Below are positions 1-7,641 of a stretch of 36,960 bases of DNA, piece by piece; the stretch's first letter is position 1; every line of letters begins with the position of its first letter. The position numbers and the translations under genes were made by a program. The notes beneath the pieces are model-generated. The model did not search any database. It had not been told where the DNA came from and was given only the letters and a program-made list of their open reading frames with translations. Origin of the DNA: FEN-1250 sp039918615 (lineage in GTDB: Bacteria > Gemmatimonadota > Gemmatimonadetes > Gemmatimonadales > Gemmatimonadaceae); contig JBDSHG010000171.1 in the NCBI GenBank assembly GCA_039918615.1, positions 1-36,960 on the forward strand. Direction: 5' to 3'.

Positions 1-518
1 ACAACATCTGCATGGACTACGAGGGCGTCGAGGTGAAGTATGCCGCGGGCCAGCCGTACGTCGGTGCGATCGTTCGCATGTTCCCGGGCCCCGGTGGAAA
101 CCGCGGTGCCTTCATTGCCTGGGATCCCATGGCCGGCGCGATCAAGTGGAGCATCAAGGAGAACCTGGCGGCGTACGGCGGCGCGATGACCACAGCCGGC
201 GGACTGGTTTTCTACGGCACGATGGAAGGCTGGCTGAAGGCGGTTGATGCGAAGACGGGCACGGTGCTCTGGCAGTTCAAGACGCCGTCCGGCATCATCG
301 GCAACCCGATGACCTACGCCGGTCCTGATGGTAAGCAGTACGTCGCGGTGCTCTCCGGTATTGGAGGCTGGGCCGGCATCGGCGTCGCCGCCGGCATCGG
401 TGCTGAAGATCCGACCGCCGGTCTCGGCGCGCTCGGCGCCTTCGGCGATGCGGGCAGCTACACGAACCAGGGTGGTGTGCTTACGGTGTTCGCGCTCGAC
501 GGGATGGGCAAGAAGTAG
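1..518 (+). CDS. xoxF: XoxF-type PQQ methanol dehydrogenase, C-terminal fragment
   Basis: This is the last 171 codons of a lanthanide-type, PQQ-dependent methanol dehydrogenase, a periplasmic enzyme oxidising methanol (or other short alcohols) and passing electrons to a c-type cytochrome. The frame is open to the left edge (first full codon at base 3), so the ATG at 12 is an internal Met. Seen: the NICMDYEG segment, the AWDP...G beta-propeller repeats, TTAGGLVFYGTMEGW, and the strongly conserved TPSGIIGNP and VLSGIGGWAG stretches near the C-terminus, all typical of XoxF/MxaF. Assignment to XoxF rather than calcium-dependent MxaF rests on the close XoxF-like wording and on the following xoxJ- and cytochrome-like genes; the diagnostic metal-ligand aspartate lies outside the window. 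A hairpin terminator follows at 547-582. Confidence 0.9.
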   Translation, partial: NICMDYEGVEVKYAAGQPYVGAIVRMFPGPGGNRGAFIAWDPMAGAIKWSIKENLAAYGGAMTTAGGLVFYGTMEGWLKAVDAKTGTVLWQFKTPSGIIGNPMTYAGPDGKQYVAVLSGIGGWAGIGVAAGIGAEDPTAGLGALGAFGDAGSYTNQGGVLTVFALDGMGKK

Positions 519-546
519 TACCGTTTGGCTGGGCAATGAGTACAAA

Positions 547-582
547 AAACCCGGTGTCGAAGCTTGCTTCGGCACCGGGTTT
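547..582 (+). terminator. Hairpin terminator after xoxF
   Basis: Perfect 10-bp inverted repeat AAACCCGGTG / CACCGGGTTT (547-556 and 573-582). The 16-nt insert itself pairs (CGAAG with CTTCG around a CTTG loop), so the whole element can fold into one long helix. A short T run ends the 3' arm. It sits 28 bp after the xoxF stop and 38 bp before the xoxJ-like start, so it probably reduces readthrough from the dehydrogenase into xoxJ and the cytochrome gene rather than isolating them, since no clear promoter is visible in the remaining gap. Confidence 0.75.
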
Positions 583-620
583 GTTCGTACCCTCCGGGAA
601 CTCGAATCGGCAGTAATCGT

Positions 621-1505
621 ATGAAATGGATGCACATGAGACCAGGAGCACTCAAACACGTAACGGCCATTCTTGCGCTCGCTTTTCTCGTCGGCTTTGC
701 CGGACGAGCTGCAGCGCAGGGAACGCACGAGCCGGCGATACTGCTGAGCCCGGACAGCATGTGGAAGCAGAAGCACAACCTCAGGGTCTGTGCCGATCCG
801 CAGAACATGCCATTCACGAGTCGGAAGCGTGAAGGATTCGACAACAAGATCGCGGACCTGATCGCCCGCGAGCTCGGAGATAGCGTGTCGTACGCGTGGT
901 GGCCGAGCAGGCGTGGCTATCTGCGCAACACGCTGAGCGCGGGAGCGTGCGATCTGGTGATTGGCGTGCCTGTGGGATTCGATCCCGTTGCAACCTCGAA
1001 GCCGTACTACCGCTCTACGTATTACATAGTGACGCGCACCGACAAGAAGCTCGGAATCACGTCGCTCGACGATCTCCGTCTCAAGAAGCTGCGAGTGGGC
1101 GTCAATCTGCTGGACGGGGACTACACGAATACACCGCCCGCGCACGCGTTGAGCGCGCATGGGATCACGGGTATCGGCGTTGTCGGCTTTCCCGGATTCT
1201 ACGACGACGAGCATCACCCCGGCGAAATCATCGATTCTCTCGCCAAGGGGAACATCGACGTCGCACTCGTCTGGGGGCCGCTCGCCGGGTGGTTCGCCAA
1301 GCAGTCCGGCGTTCCGATGACCTTGACGGCACTCCCCGATTCCGACAGCGTAGATCTGCCGTTCGCGTACTCGATTGCAATCGGCACGCGGCGCTCCGAC
1401 CGCGAGCTGCGCTCGCTGATTGACGAGATACTCGTACGGAAGAAGCCGGAGATCGACAAAATTCTGATGGAATACAACGTGCCTACAGTGGGCACCACGC
1501 GCTGA
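621..1505 (+). CDS. xoxJ: XoxJ/MoxJ-like periplasmic substrate-binding protein of methanol dehydrogenase
   Basis: Predicted periplasmic protein of the quinoprotein-dehydrogenase-associated, solute-binding-like family (XoxJ/MoxJ), thought to help activate or mature the dehydrogenase instead of importing a solute. The N-terminus has a signal peptide (hydrophobic AILALAFLVGFAGRAAAQ, cleavage after AAAQ likely). The mature protein begins LRVCADPQNMPF, the family hallmark, followed by GFDNKIADLIA, GACDLVIGVP, SKPYYRSTYYIV and a late DVALVWGPLAGW motif, all classic for this family. It is 294 codons from ATG 621; ATG 636 is an equally possible start, and the TTG at 564 lies inside the terminator and is rejected. 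No strong Shine-Dalgarno is seen. It lies between xoxF and the cytochrome gene, the usual context. Confidence 0.88.
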   Translation: MKWMHMRPGALKHVTAILALAFLVGFAGRAAAQGTHEPAILLSPDSMWKQKHNLRVCADPQNMPFTSRKREGFDNKIADLIARELGDSVSYAWWPSRRGYLRNTLSAGACDLVIGVPVGFDPVATSKPYYRSTYYIVTRTDKKLGITSLDDLRLKKLRVGVNLLDGDYTNTPPAHALSAHGITGIGVVGFPGFYDDEHHPGEIIDSLAKGNIDVALVWGPLAGWFAKQSGVPMTLTALPDSDSVDLPFAYSIAIGTRRSDRELRSLIDEILVRKKPEIDKILMEYNVPTVGTTR

Positions 1506-1544
1506 GCGACCATCCGTTACGGCAATGTACAGGAGCAAACCAGC

Positions 1545-2387
1545 ATGTCGATGAAGCGTTGTCTCGAGCTCTCCGTTTCTCCTTCACTCTCACTGCTTGC
1601 GCGCGTGATTCTCATGGGAAGCGCGCTCGGCTTCGCCACGGCCTGCGCTCACCGGGATGCTGCGAAGACCGACACAACGGTCGTCGCCTCGGCTGACTCC
1701 GCAACGACTTCGACAGCTACGACCGCGACCGCTCAGGCGGCGACGCCGGTCGAGAGCGTCTCGACGGGTGAGACGACGATCTCGGCGGAGTCGAAGGCGA
1801 ATCCGTCGGTTGCGGCAACCAATGTGACGACGGGCGAGGCGAAGGTGACTGCGAAGCCGTCGGCGCCAGCGGCGTCGACGGCGCCTCACAAGGTTCACAC
1901 GGTCGCGCCTCCGGCCAGCGCGGCTGCTGCGAAGCCCGAAGCTGCGCCGGCGGCGGCTCCTGCTGCCGCAGCGGACACGGGGCAGAAAGCTGCAACGACG
2001 GACAGCTCGAAGAAGGCGGCGGCGGCGACCACGGATACTTCGAAGACCGCTTTGGCAGCCAATGTCGCGGATCATCTTCTCGTCTCCCCGCAGGAATACC
2101 AGGGATGGAAGATGTTTGCCGTGTATTGCTATCGCTGCCACGGCGTCGACGCGATGGGAGGCGGCATCGCGCCGAATCTCCGTCACTCCGTCAGCAAGGA
2201 AGGAAGCGTGACGCACGATGTCTTCATCACGACCGTCACCTACGGGCGAACGGCGCTCGGCATGCCGTCGTGGAAGGCGCTTCTGACGCCCGAGCAGATG
2301 GAAGGCCTCTGGCTCTACATCAACGCGCGCAGCACTAACCGGCTCTATCCGGGACGACCGCACATGGCGAAGGGCGAGAATCCGTAG
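1545..2387 (+). CDS. xoxG: Lipoprotein-like c-type cytochrome, XoxG candidate
   Basis: Single-haem cytochrome c, inferred electron acceptor for XoxF. An AGGAG at 1531-1535 precedes the ATG by 9 nt. The protein (280 aa) has a hydrophobic N-terminus ending ATAC, with Cys34 a possible lipidation site (the lipobox is weak), then about 130 residues of low-complexity Ala/Thr/Ser/Lys/Pro, then a compact haem domain. The haem motif is C195-Y-R-C198-H199; GMPSWKALL supplies a candidate axial Met, and LTPEQMEGLWLYI is the usual last helix of class I cytochromes. Known XoxG/MxaG proteins are normally soluble and lack so long a linker, so this one may be tethered to a membrane and reach across the periplasm. 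Identity as XoxG is by position; another c-type cytochrome cannot be excluded. Confidence 0.78.
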   Translation: MSMKRCLELSVSPSLSLLARVILMGSALGFATACAHRDAAKTDTTVVASADSATTSTATTATAQAATPVESVSTGETTISAESKANPSVAATNVTTGEAKVTAKPSAPAASTAPHKVHTVAPPASAAAAKPEAAPAAAPAAAADTGQKAATTDSSKKAAAATTDTSKTALAANVADHLLVSPQEYQGWKMFAVYCYRCHGVDAMGGGIAPNLRHSVSKEGSVTHDVFITTVTYGRTALGMPSWKALLTPEQMEGLWLYINARSTNRLYPGRPHMAKGENP

Positions 2388-2410
2388 GGAATCGCGAAGG
2401 ATGTCATGAG

Positions 2411-2444
2411 AAAGAGGGCGACCCGAAAACGGGTCGCCCTCTTT
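2411..2444. terminator. Perfect bidirectional hairpin terminator
   Basis: A 15-bp perfect stem (2411-2425 with 2430-2444) closed by an AAAA tetraloop. The ends read AAAG...CTTT, so a T-rich 3' side is available on both strands. It lies between the convergent ends of the cytochrome gene (plus) and the DoxX-like gene (minus) and most likely terminates both operons. Confidence 0.88.
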
Positions 2445-2470
2445 CGTTGTGCGCGAGTGATGCGAGCACG

Positions 2471-2998
2471 CTAGGTAAGCAGCCGCACCAGCTTCGAATT
2501 CGGATAGCGCTCACGCAGCTTCGCATCGATGCCCCAAGTGCGCCCTGCGCGCGCGAAGAGGAAGGTCAGCATCATCGTGGCCAGCATGATGTGGAAGCCC
2601 TGCTGTCCGGAGCTCTGCTGCTGCACTGCCATTCCGTAGAAGACCACCTGCACCAGACCGAAGAAGGCACCGAGGGGGGTGAGCAGTCCGAAGAGGAGCG
2701 AGATGCCGACGGCGACCTCGCCGAATGCCGTGAGCGTCGCGAAGACGTGCGAATTCGGAACGACGGTGTCGAGCAGGAAGCTCTTGTACCACGGGAACGG
2801 ATTGTCCGTTGCGTACTTTGCGATGAGCTTCGGCATCACGCCCTGCCAGCGCTCCGTTGCTGCGGGCAGCGGGAAGAAGCCGCCCGCGAGGGCGATCGTG
2901 ATCTTCGTCAGGATGCTCTTTCCGAACCAGACGCCGACGACCATGCGTTGTGCCGCGATCCATTTCTGTGGTGCGCGCATCGTTGTGAAGTCGGGCAT
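2471..2998 (-). CDS. DoxX-like integral membrane protein
   Basis: A 175-residue membrane protein with about four hydrophobic segments: around residues 18-45 (VVGVWFGKSILTKITIALAG), 83-105 (FGEVAVGISLLFGLL), 106-125 and 135-155. The FGEVAVGISLLFGLLTPLGA stretch, an acidic residue inside a helix followed by a G-rich turn, is the usual core of the DoxX/DoxD family, which includes a subunit of thiosulfate:quinone oxidoreductase and many proteins of unknown function. GAGGAT lies about 5 nt before the ATG. It is the last gene of the minus-strand cofactor operon, 47 bp after beta-RFAP synthase, and ends opposite the xox genes. Its substrate is unknown; a role in quinone-linked electron flow from methanol oxidation would be a guess from position. 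Confidence 0.65.
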   Translation of the reverse strand: MPDFTTMRAPQKWIAAQRMVVGVWFGKSILTKITIALAGGFFPLPAATERWQGVMPKLIAKYATDNPFPWYKSFLLDTVVPNSHVFATLTAFGEVAVGISLLFGLLTPLGAFFGLVQVVFYGMAVQQQSSGQQGFHIMLATMMLTFLFARAGRTWGIDAKLRERYPNSKLVRLLT

Positions 2999-3045
2999 CG
3001 TATCCTCGAAGATCGTAAACGCCGCCGGATGGCGACGCAGAGCGG

Positions 3046-4008
3046 TCAGGCGCGTACCGACTGGGGATCGCGAACGCTCACGCGCGCGCCGGTCCCTGTA
3101 AACTGATTGACGTATACGGAACCGTTGCCGTTGAGGTAGCTGCGAGCCTCGAAGGCGAGCGCTGAGGCCGCATCATCGCCGTCGACGATACCATAGACCG
3201 CGGGACCCCACGAGCTCTGTCCTACACCCGCCGCTCCCCAATCGCTCAACTTGCCGATCAGCTCGGTGGACGCTCCTGTCGCGAACGGGCCGCCCTGCGC
3301 CGGGGCAAACCATCCGCCGTTGATCTGCTGGATCTCCGTGATCGCGATCCCGAAGGCGCCCAGGTCGCCGTCTACGAGCGCCGGAAGCATCGACATGACC
3401 ACGAGGTGGGAGACATGCTGCACCTCGCGCAGAGGCGGCGGAGGGAGCTCCTTGAAGGCCTCCACTTCGTTCTTGCCACTCATCCCCTCGGTGTTTCGCG
3501 GCACGATCAGCACGCAGCGCCACGATTCGGGGATCGCGATCCGCGCGAGCAGCGGCGCGATGCGATCCCCGCCTTCGCTCCGACCGCCCTCGACGACGAA
3601 ACCGCCGCCGTCAAAAAGCCAACTTCCGATCGCCGAGCGGCGTGCGCGGCCGACGGCGGCGGCGAGGACGCCCGTGCTCGTATCGCGATCGTAGAGCTCG
3701 GCGATTGCGCGCGAGACGGCGAGCGCGAGCTGCGTGCCGGAGCCGAGCCCCGCGTGGCTGGGAATAGCGTGGCGAATCAATATTCGCACACCGGTCCTAA
3801 TTCCCTGAGAATCCAGGTAGCGCGTCGCGAATGCCGCCGCTCGCTCCGATTCTGCGCCCTCCGCCTCGACCACGTCCGCACGCTCGACCTCGATCAGGAG
3901 CGACGGATCGAAGACGCCGGCGCCGATCCCGCCGAAGCGGCGTCCGAGCGAGCCGCGGAGATCGAGCATCCCGAAGTGGAGGCGCGCGGGCGCCTCGATG
4001 CGGACCAT
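3046..4008 (-). CDS. mptG: beta-ribofuranosylaminobenzene 5'-phosphate synthase (GHMP fold)
   Basis: First committed enzyme of the H4MPT branch: joins 4-aminobenzoate to PRPP with loss of CO2 and pyrophosphate, forming beta-RFA-P. The 320-aa protein starts IEAPARLHFGMLDL, the family signature, and has the GHMP-type IPSHAGLGSGTQLALAV loop (glycine core about residues 87-91), then GSWLFDGGGFVVEGG and LIVP. Size fits the family (about 320-340 aa). ATG 4008 is chosen because the family begins two to four residues before IEAPARLHFG; a GTG at 4017 is the alternative. The open frame extends much further upstream, but that part is antisense-like noise over the DUF447 gene. The gene follows DUF447 by 19 bp and sits in the same operon as pabABC, which makes its substrate. 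Confidence 0.9.
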   Translation of the reverse strand: MVRIEAPARLHFGMLDLRGSLGRRFGGIGAGVFDPSLLIEVERADVVEAEGAESERAAAFATRYLDSQGIRTGVRILIRHAIPSHAGLGSGTQLALAVSRAIAELYDRDTSTGVLAAAVGRARRSAIGSWLFDGGGFVVEGGRSEGGDRIAPLLARIAIPESWRCVLIVPRNTEGMSGKNEVEAFKELPPPPLREVQHVSHLVVMSMLPALVDGDLGAFGIAITEIQQINGGWFAPAQGGPFATGASTELIGKLSDWGAAGVGQSSWGPAVYGIVDGDDAASALAFEARSYLNGNGSVYVNQFTGTGARVSVRDPQSVRA

Positions 4009-4027
4009 CCCGTCCACCGCGCGGCTG

Positions 4028-4609
4028 TCAGCCACAGGCAGATTGAGCGGCGGCGAGGGCAGCGAGCTTGCTCTCGATGTGATTGGTGAGCATCGCCATC
4101 GCTTCGTGCTCGCGGTCGCCGGCGGTCTTATCGACGATGATCTGCAGTCGAGCGACATCCGCGCGGATCTCGGCGGCCGAGAGGAGGTGCGTGCGCGTGG
4201 CGACGATCGCAGTCTCGAGCACGGCGTTGCGCGCGCGATTGAAGCCGATGAACTCGCGGCGCGCGCCGCTGTGCACGACGGCGGTGTCGATGCGCGAGCG
4301 CGGCGGCGTCGCATCGATGTGGCGCACCTCGAGCTCTCGCCAGGAGCACGCGGCCTCGAGCACCACACCCCGCACGCGCACCGCAGGGGCGGCGGGATAC
4401 TGCGGGCTCGAGATCGCGGCGCGGGCGAAGAGCATGATGTCGTCAGTGAGATTGACGACGGCGGCGCCGGTGTCGCGGAGGTTGCGGAAGGTCGTCGTCT
4501 CGAGGAATGGCTTGACCACGATGCGGTCGTCGCCCCACTCGACGCCCATCGGTGCGAAGTTCACGACGCCGGCTTCGTCCATGGTCGTGATGATCGCTTC
4601 GATGATCAT
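4028..4609 (-). CDS. DUF447 family protein, H4MPT/methylofuran-associated
   Basis: A 193-residue protein beginning MIIEAIITTMDEAGVVNFAPMGV, matching the DUF447 family: flavin-reductase-like split-barrel proteins shared by methanogenic archaea and H4MPT-using bacteria. Seen: VNFAPMGVEWG and the FLETTTFRNLRDTGAAVVNLTDD region expected for such a barrel, and a helical C-terminus. The biochemical function is unknown; co-occurrence with H4MPT genes suggests a step in pterin or furan cofactor synthesis. The start (ATG 4609) overlaps the pabC stop as ATGA. In-frame sequence upstream of it belongs to the pabC region and is not coding in this frame. Confidence 0.8.
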   Translation of the reverse strand: MIIEAIITTMDEAGVVNFAPMGVEWGDDRIVVKPFLETTTFRNLRDTGAAVVNLTDDIMLFARAAISSPQYPAAPAVRVRGVVLEAACSWRELEVRHIDATPPRSRIDTAVVHSGARREFIGFNRARNAVLETAIVATRTHLLSAAEIRADVARLQIIVDKTAGDREHEAMAMLTNHIESKLAALAAAQSACG

Positions 4610-5457
4610 GTGCGACACTCCTCGCGCACGAGCGCGGCGTAGGCTTTGCTGATGCGCTGCGTGATCGGGCCGCAGCGGCCCGTGCCGATCGCCGTGGTCG
4701 CGACGCGAACGAGCGGCGCGATCTCGCGGATGGAGCTCGTGAGAAAGAGCTCGCTCGCCATCGCCAGCTCGGGCTCGGCCATCTCGCGCTCCATTGTGCT
4801 TATCTCGAGCGCGTGCGCGAGCTCGAGCACGGTGGCGCGCGTGATGCCGGGGAGCACGCCGCATGAGACGGGTGGCGTGACGAGCGTGCCGTCGATCATC
4901 GCGAAGATGTTGCTCGCGGTCGCCTCGGAGACGTGGCCGGCGGTGTCGAGGAAGATCGCGTCGTCGGCGCCGTCGGCCTTCGCCTGCGCGAGCGCGAGCA
5001 CGGACTCGGTGTAGGAGAGCGTCTTGATCCCCGAGGTGAGCGCGTACTCGTTGCGGCGTGCGCTCGCCATCGCGGCAACGAGGGGGCGCGGCATGTCGGG
5101 CGGTGCGAACGGCGCCATGGTCAGCGCGATGGTGGGCGCTGGATGCGGAGGGGGCGCGAGCCCCGGCGGCGCGGGGCCGCGCGTGACGGTGAGGCGGACG
5201 CTCGCGTGCGCGTAGCCCGCGGCGTGCGCGGTGCGCGCCGAGGCGGCGACGTGGTCGCGGAGCGCGGGCGGGATCGGGATGCCGAGGATGCGCGCGCCGA
5301 TGCAGAGGCGATCGAGATGCGAGTCGAGACGGAAGATGACGCCGTTCGTCAAGCGCATCGTCTCGAAAAGTCCGTCGGCGAGCGTGAAGCCGCGGTCGAG
5401 TGGCGAAAGCTGCGGCTCGTCGACGGAGCGCTCGACGCCGTTCAACCAGAAGATCAT
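4606..5457 (-). CDS. pabC: Aminodeoxychorismate lyase / class IV aminotransferase
   Basis: PLP enzyme of fold type IV, 283 aa. In this context it should release pyruvate from 4-amino-4-deoxychorismate to give 4-aminobenzoate. Seen: N-terminal LNGVE and SPLDRGFTLADGLFETMRL, the likely PLP-binding Lys145 in SGIKTLSYTE, the SEATASNIFA motif that grips the cofactor phosphate, and CGVLPGITRATVLELA near the end. Sequence alone cannot separate ADC lyase from branched-chain or D-amino acid aminotransferases; the adjacent pabA and pabB favour ADC lyase. Start ATG 5457 overlaps the pabA stop (ATGA), and its own stop overlaps the DUF447 start the same way, so translation of the three is probably coupled. 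Confidence 0.85.
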   Translation of the reverse strand: MIFWLNGVERSVDEPQLSPLDRGFTLADGLFETMRLTNGVIFRLDSHLDRLCIGARILGIPIPPALRDHVAASARTAHAAGYAHASVRLTVTRGPAPPGLAPPPHPAPTIALTMAPFAPPDMPRPLVAAMASARRNEYALTSGIKTLSYTESVLALAQAKADGADDAIFLDTAGHVSEATASNIFAMIDGTLVTPPVSCGVLPGITRATVLELAHALEISTMEREMAEPELAMASELFLTSSIREIAPLVRVATTAIGTGRCGPITQRISKAYAALVREECRT

Positions 5458-6116
5458 CGCACCAACTCGACGGGTGGCACCGTCGATTCCGGCGATGCGG
5501 CCGGCGCGAAGGCGAGGTCGGCGCGATCGGGGAGCGAGCGCTCGTTCGCGCGGTCGCCGTGCAGGAAGTGATCGATCAGCCAGTAGCCGTGCTCCGTGAG
5601 CGCGGACTCCGGGTGGAACTGCACGCCGACGACGGGATCGGTGCGATGAGCGACAGCCATGATCTCGCCGTCTTCGGATGTTGCGGTGACACGCAGTGTC
5701 GGCGGGAGTGAGTCCGGCGCGATGACGAGCGAATGGTAGCGCGTCGCGATGAAGGGTGAGGGGACGCCGGCGAACAGCTCGCTGCCGTCGTGATGAATGC
5801 GCGATGTCTTCCCGTGCATCGGTTTGCGTGCGCGCACTACTTCGGCGCCGTACGCTGTGCCGATCGCCTGATGGCCCAGGCAGACGCCGAGGATGGGGAT
5901 CGTCGGGCCGAACTCCCGGATGACGGATACGGAGATGCCGGCCTCGGCGGGGGAGCACGGGCCGGGCGAGACGATGATGTGTGTGGGGTCGAGCTCGCGG
6001 ATCTCGTCGATGGAGATCGCGTCGTTCCGAACGACCACGGGATGTTCGCCGAGCTCGCGCACGTAGCGCGAGAGGTTGTAGACGAACGAATCGTAGTTGT
6101 CGAGGAGGAGAATCAC
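5454..6116 (-). CDS. pabA: Aminodeoxychorismate synthase glutamine amidotransferase subunit
   Basis: Class I glutamine amidotransferase (220 aa) giving ammonia to PabB. It starts with the PabA/TrpG signature MILLLDNYDSFVYNL and has the full triad: Cys79 in GVCLGHQ, His168 and Glu170 in FHPES, plus the oxyanion-loop SPGPCSP. The start is a GTG (6114-6116). A C-terminal tail of about 35 residues past the usual domain end (after WLIDHFL) is Pro/Ala-rich and looks unstructured. It follows pabB by about 43 bp and overlaps pabC. It could also serve tryptophan synthesis as in amphibolic PabA/TrpG proteins, but the neighbours argue for 4-aminobenzoate. Confidence 0.9.
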   Translation of the reverse strand: MILLLDNYDSFVYNLSRYVRELGEHPVVVRNDAISIDEIRELDPTHIIVSPGPCSPAEAGISVSVIREFGPTIPILGVCLGHQAIGTAYGAEVVRARKPMHGKTSRIHHDGSELFAGVPSPFIATRYHSLVIAPDSLPPTLRVTATSEDGEIMAVAHRTDPVVGVQFHPESALTEHGYWLIDHFLHGDRANERSLPDRADLAFAPAASPESTVPPVELVR

Positions 6117-6159
6117 GCCGTACTGGATCCCGCGCGAGAGGTCGATTCTCCGACGGCGG

Positions 6160-7641
6160 CTAGGCCGAGAGCGCCCGGATCAGTGCGCGGGCCTTGTCGA
6201 AGGTCTCGCGGTATTCCTGCTCGGGATCGGAGTCGGCGACGATGCCGCCGCCTGCGGAAAAGTATACCCGTCCGTGGACAGCCTGATAGGTGCGGATGAC
6301 GATGCTGGTGTCCATGACGCCGGTGACGGAGACGTAGCCAATGGAGCCGCAGTAGACGCCACGGCGGGACGGCTCGAGCTCGGCGATGATCTCCATCGCG
6401 CGGACCTTCGGCGCACCGGTGATCGAGCCGCCGGGGAAGGTGGCGCAGAGGAGATCAATGGCGTCGCGGCCGGGCTCGAGGGTGCCGGTGACGGTGGAGA
6501 CGAGATGGTGAACGGTTGCGTAGCGTTCGAGGGCGAAGAGCTCGGGAACGCGGACGCTGCCGGGGAGTGAGACGCGGGAGAGGTCGTTCCGCATGAGGTC
6601 GACGATCATCAGGTTCTCGGCTCTGTCCTTCTCGCTCTCCTGGAGGGCGCGGCCGAGCGCGGCATCGTGGGCGGGATAGACGCCGCGGGGGCGTGTGCCC
6701 TTGATCGGGCGGGCTTCGATCTGGCGAGCGCCGTCGAGGCGGAGGAAGCGCTCGGGGGAGGCGCTGGCGACGGTGACGGCGCCGAACTCGAGAAAAGCGG
6801 CGAAGGGGGCGGGGTTGATGCCGCGGAGTCGCTGGTAGAGCGCCCACGGTGATTCGGTGAGCGGGGCTTCGAAGCGCTGGGAGAGATTCGCCTGGAAGAT
6901 GTCACCGGCGACGATGTACTCGCGCACGCGAGTGAGTGCGTCCAGATACCCGCGATGGGTGAACGACGAGCGGAGATCGAGATGCGGCGCGAGATCGGTG
7001 TCGGAGACGGGGTAGGAGGGCGCGGGAGCGAGTGGTGCGCCGATGGGGTGGGCGCTGGAGAATGGAAGCAGGGTCTTTATCTCAGTGCTAAGAGAATATG
7101 AGCCCAGGCGATCCAAAACGTCTCTCAGTCGACTCTCACAGTACTGAGATTTCTCCGTGTCGCTTTGTGGCATTCCCGTGGAGATGATCCAGGCGCGGTG
7201 CTCGAGGTGGTCCCACGCGATCACCCAGTCGTAGATCGGGAAGATCACATCGGGGATCGCGAGGTCATCCCAGCGCGGCGCCGGGAGGCGCTCGAGCACG
7301 GCGCCCCAGTCGTAGGCGAGATAGCCGGCGGCGCCGCCCTGAAATGGCGGAAGGTCGGGGATCGGATCGGCCTGGTGTGGGGCGAGCAGCTCGCGCACGG
7401 CGGCCATCGCGTGCGTCGCGACACCCGTCTCTGTGCCTGTGCGCGTGTCGAGCACCGATGCGTGCGCGCCCTTGCCGTGCACGACGAGTGCGGGGTCCGC
7501 GGCGAGGAAGGAGTAGCGTCCCAGTCGCTCGGCGTCGCGCGCGCTGTCGAGGAAGAGGAGGAAGGGCAGCCCGCGGAAGCGCGCGCACGTCTCGACCGGA
7601 TCGGGGACCGGGCGGAGCTCCTGGACGAGGGGCGGGCTCAT
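6160..7641 (-). CDS. pabB: Aminodeoxychorismate synthase component I
   Basis: Chorismate-using subunit (493 aa) that adds ammonia to chorismate to form aminodeoxychorismate with PabA. The N-terminal half is the anthranilate-synthase-type N domain (LLFLDSARDAERLGRYSFLA, GGAAGYLAYDWG). The C-terminal catalytic half has IFQANLSQRFEA, the IKGTRPRG loop, DLMRNDLSRV, FPGGSITGAPK and GGGIVADSDPEQEYRET, all conserved. The PIKGT lysine is typical of PabB, while TrpE normally has Ala there, which supports PabB. Start ATG 7641 overlaps the stop of the preceding gene (ATGA). In H4MPT producers 4-aminobenzoate is consumed by beta-RFAP synthase, encoded four genes downstream. Confidence 0.92.
   Translation of the reverse strand: MSPPLVQELRPVPDPVETCARFRGLPFLLFLDSARDAERLGRYSFLAADPALVVHGKGAHASVLDTRTGTETGVATHAMAAVRELLAPHQADPIPDLPPFQGGAAGYLAYDWGAVLERLPAPRWDDLAIPDVIFPIYDWVIAWDHLEHRAWIISTGMPQSDTEKSQYCESRLRDVLDRLGSYSLSTEIKTLLPFSSAHPIGAPLAPAPSYPVSDTDLAPHLDLRSSFTHRGYLDALTRVREYIVAGDIFQANLSQRFEAPLTESPWALYQRLRGINPAPFAAFLEFGAVTVASASPERFLRLDGARQIEARPIKGTRPRGVYPAHDAALGRALQESEKDRAENLMIVDLMRNDLSRVSLPGSVRVPELFALERYATVHHLVSTVTGTLEPGRDAIDLLCATFPGGSITGAPKVRAMEIIAELEPSRRGVYCGSIGYVSVTGVMDTSIVIRTYQAVHGRVYFSAGGGIVADSDPEQEYRETFDKARALIRALSA

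Noticed and set aside
1681..2050. Low-complexity repeats in the cytochrome gene as a tandem repeat array
   Set aside because: Repetition is of amino-acid composition (Ala/Thr/Ser/Lys), without a fixed nucleotide unit.
1590..2363. 257-codon minus-strand frame opposite the cytochrome gene, Arg-rich
   Set aside because: Antisense image of the Ala/Thr/Ser-rich linker; not a real basic protein.
5454..7641. TrpE/TrpG anthranilate synthase
   Set aside because: The large subunit has the PabB-type PIKGT lysine, and a pabC homologue is adjacent; no trp genes follow.
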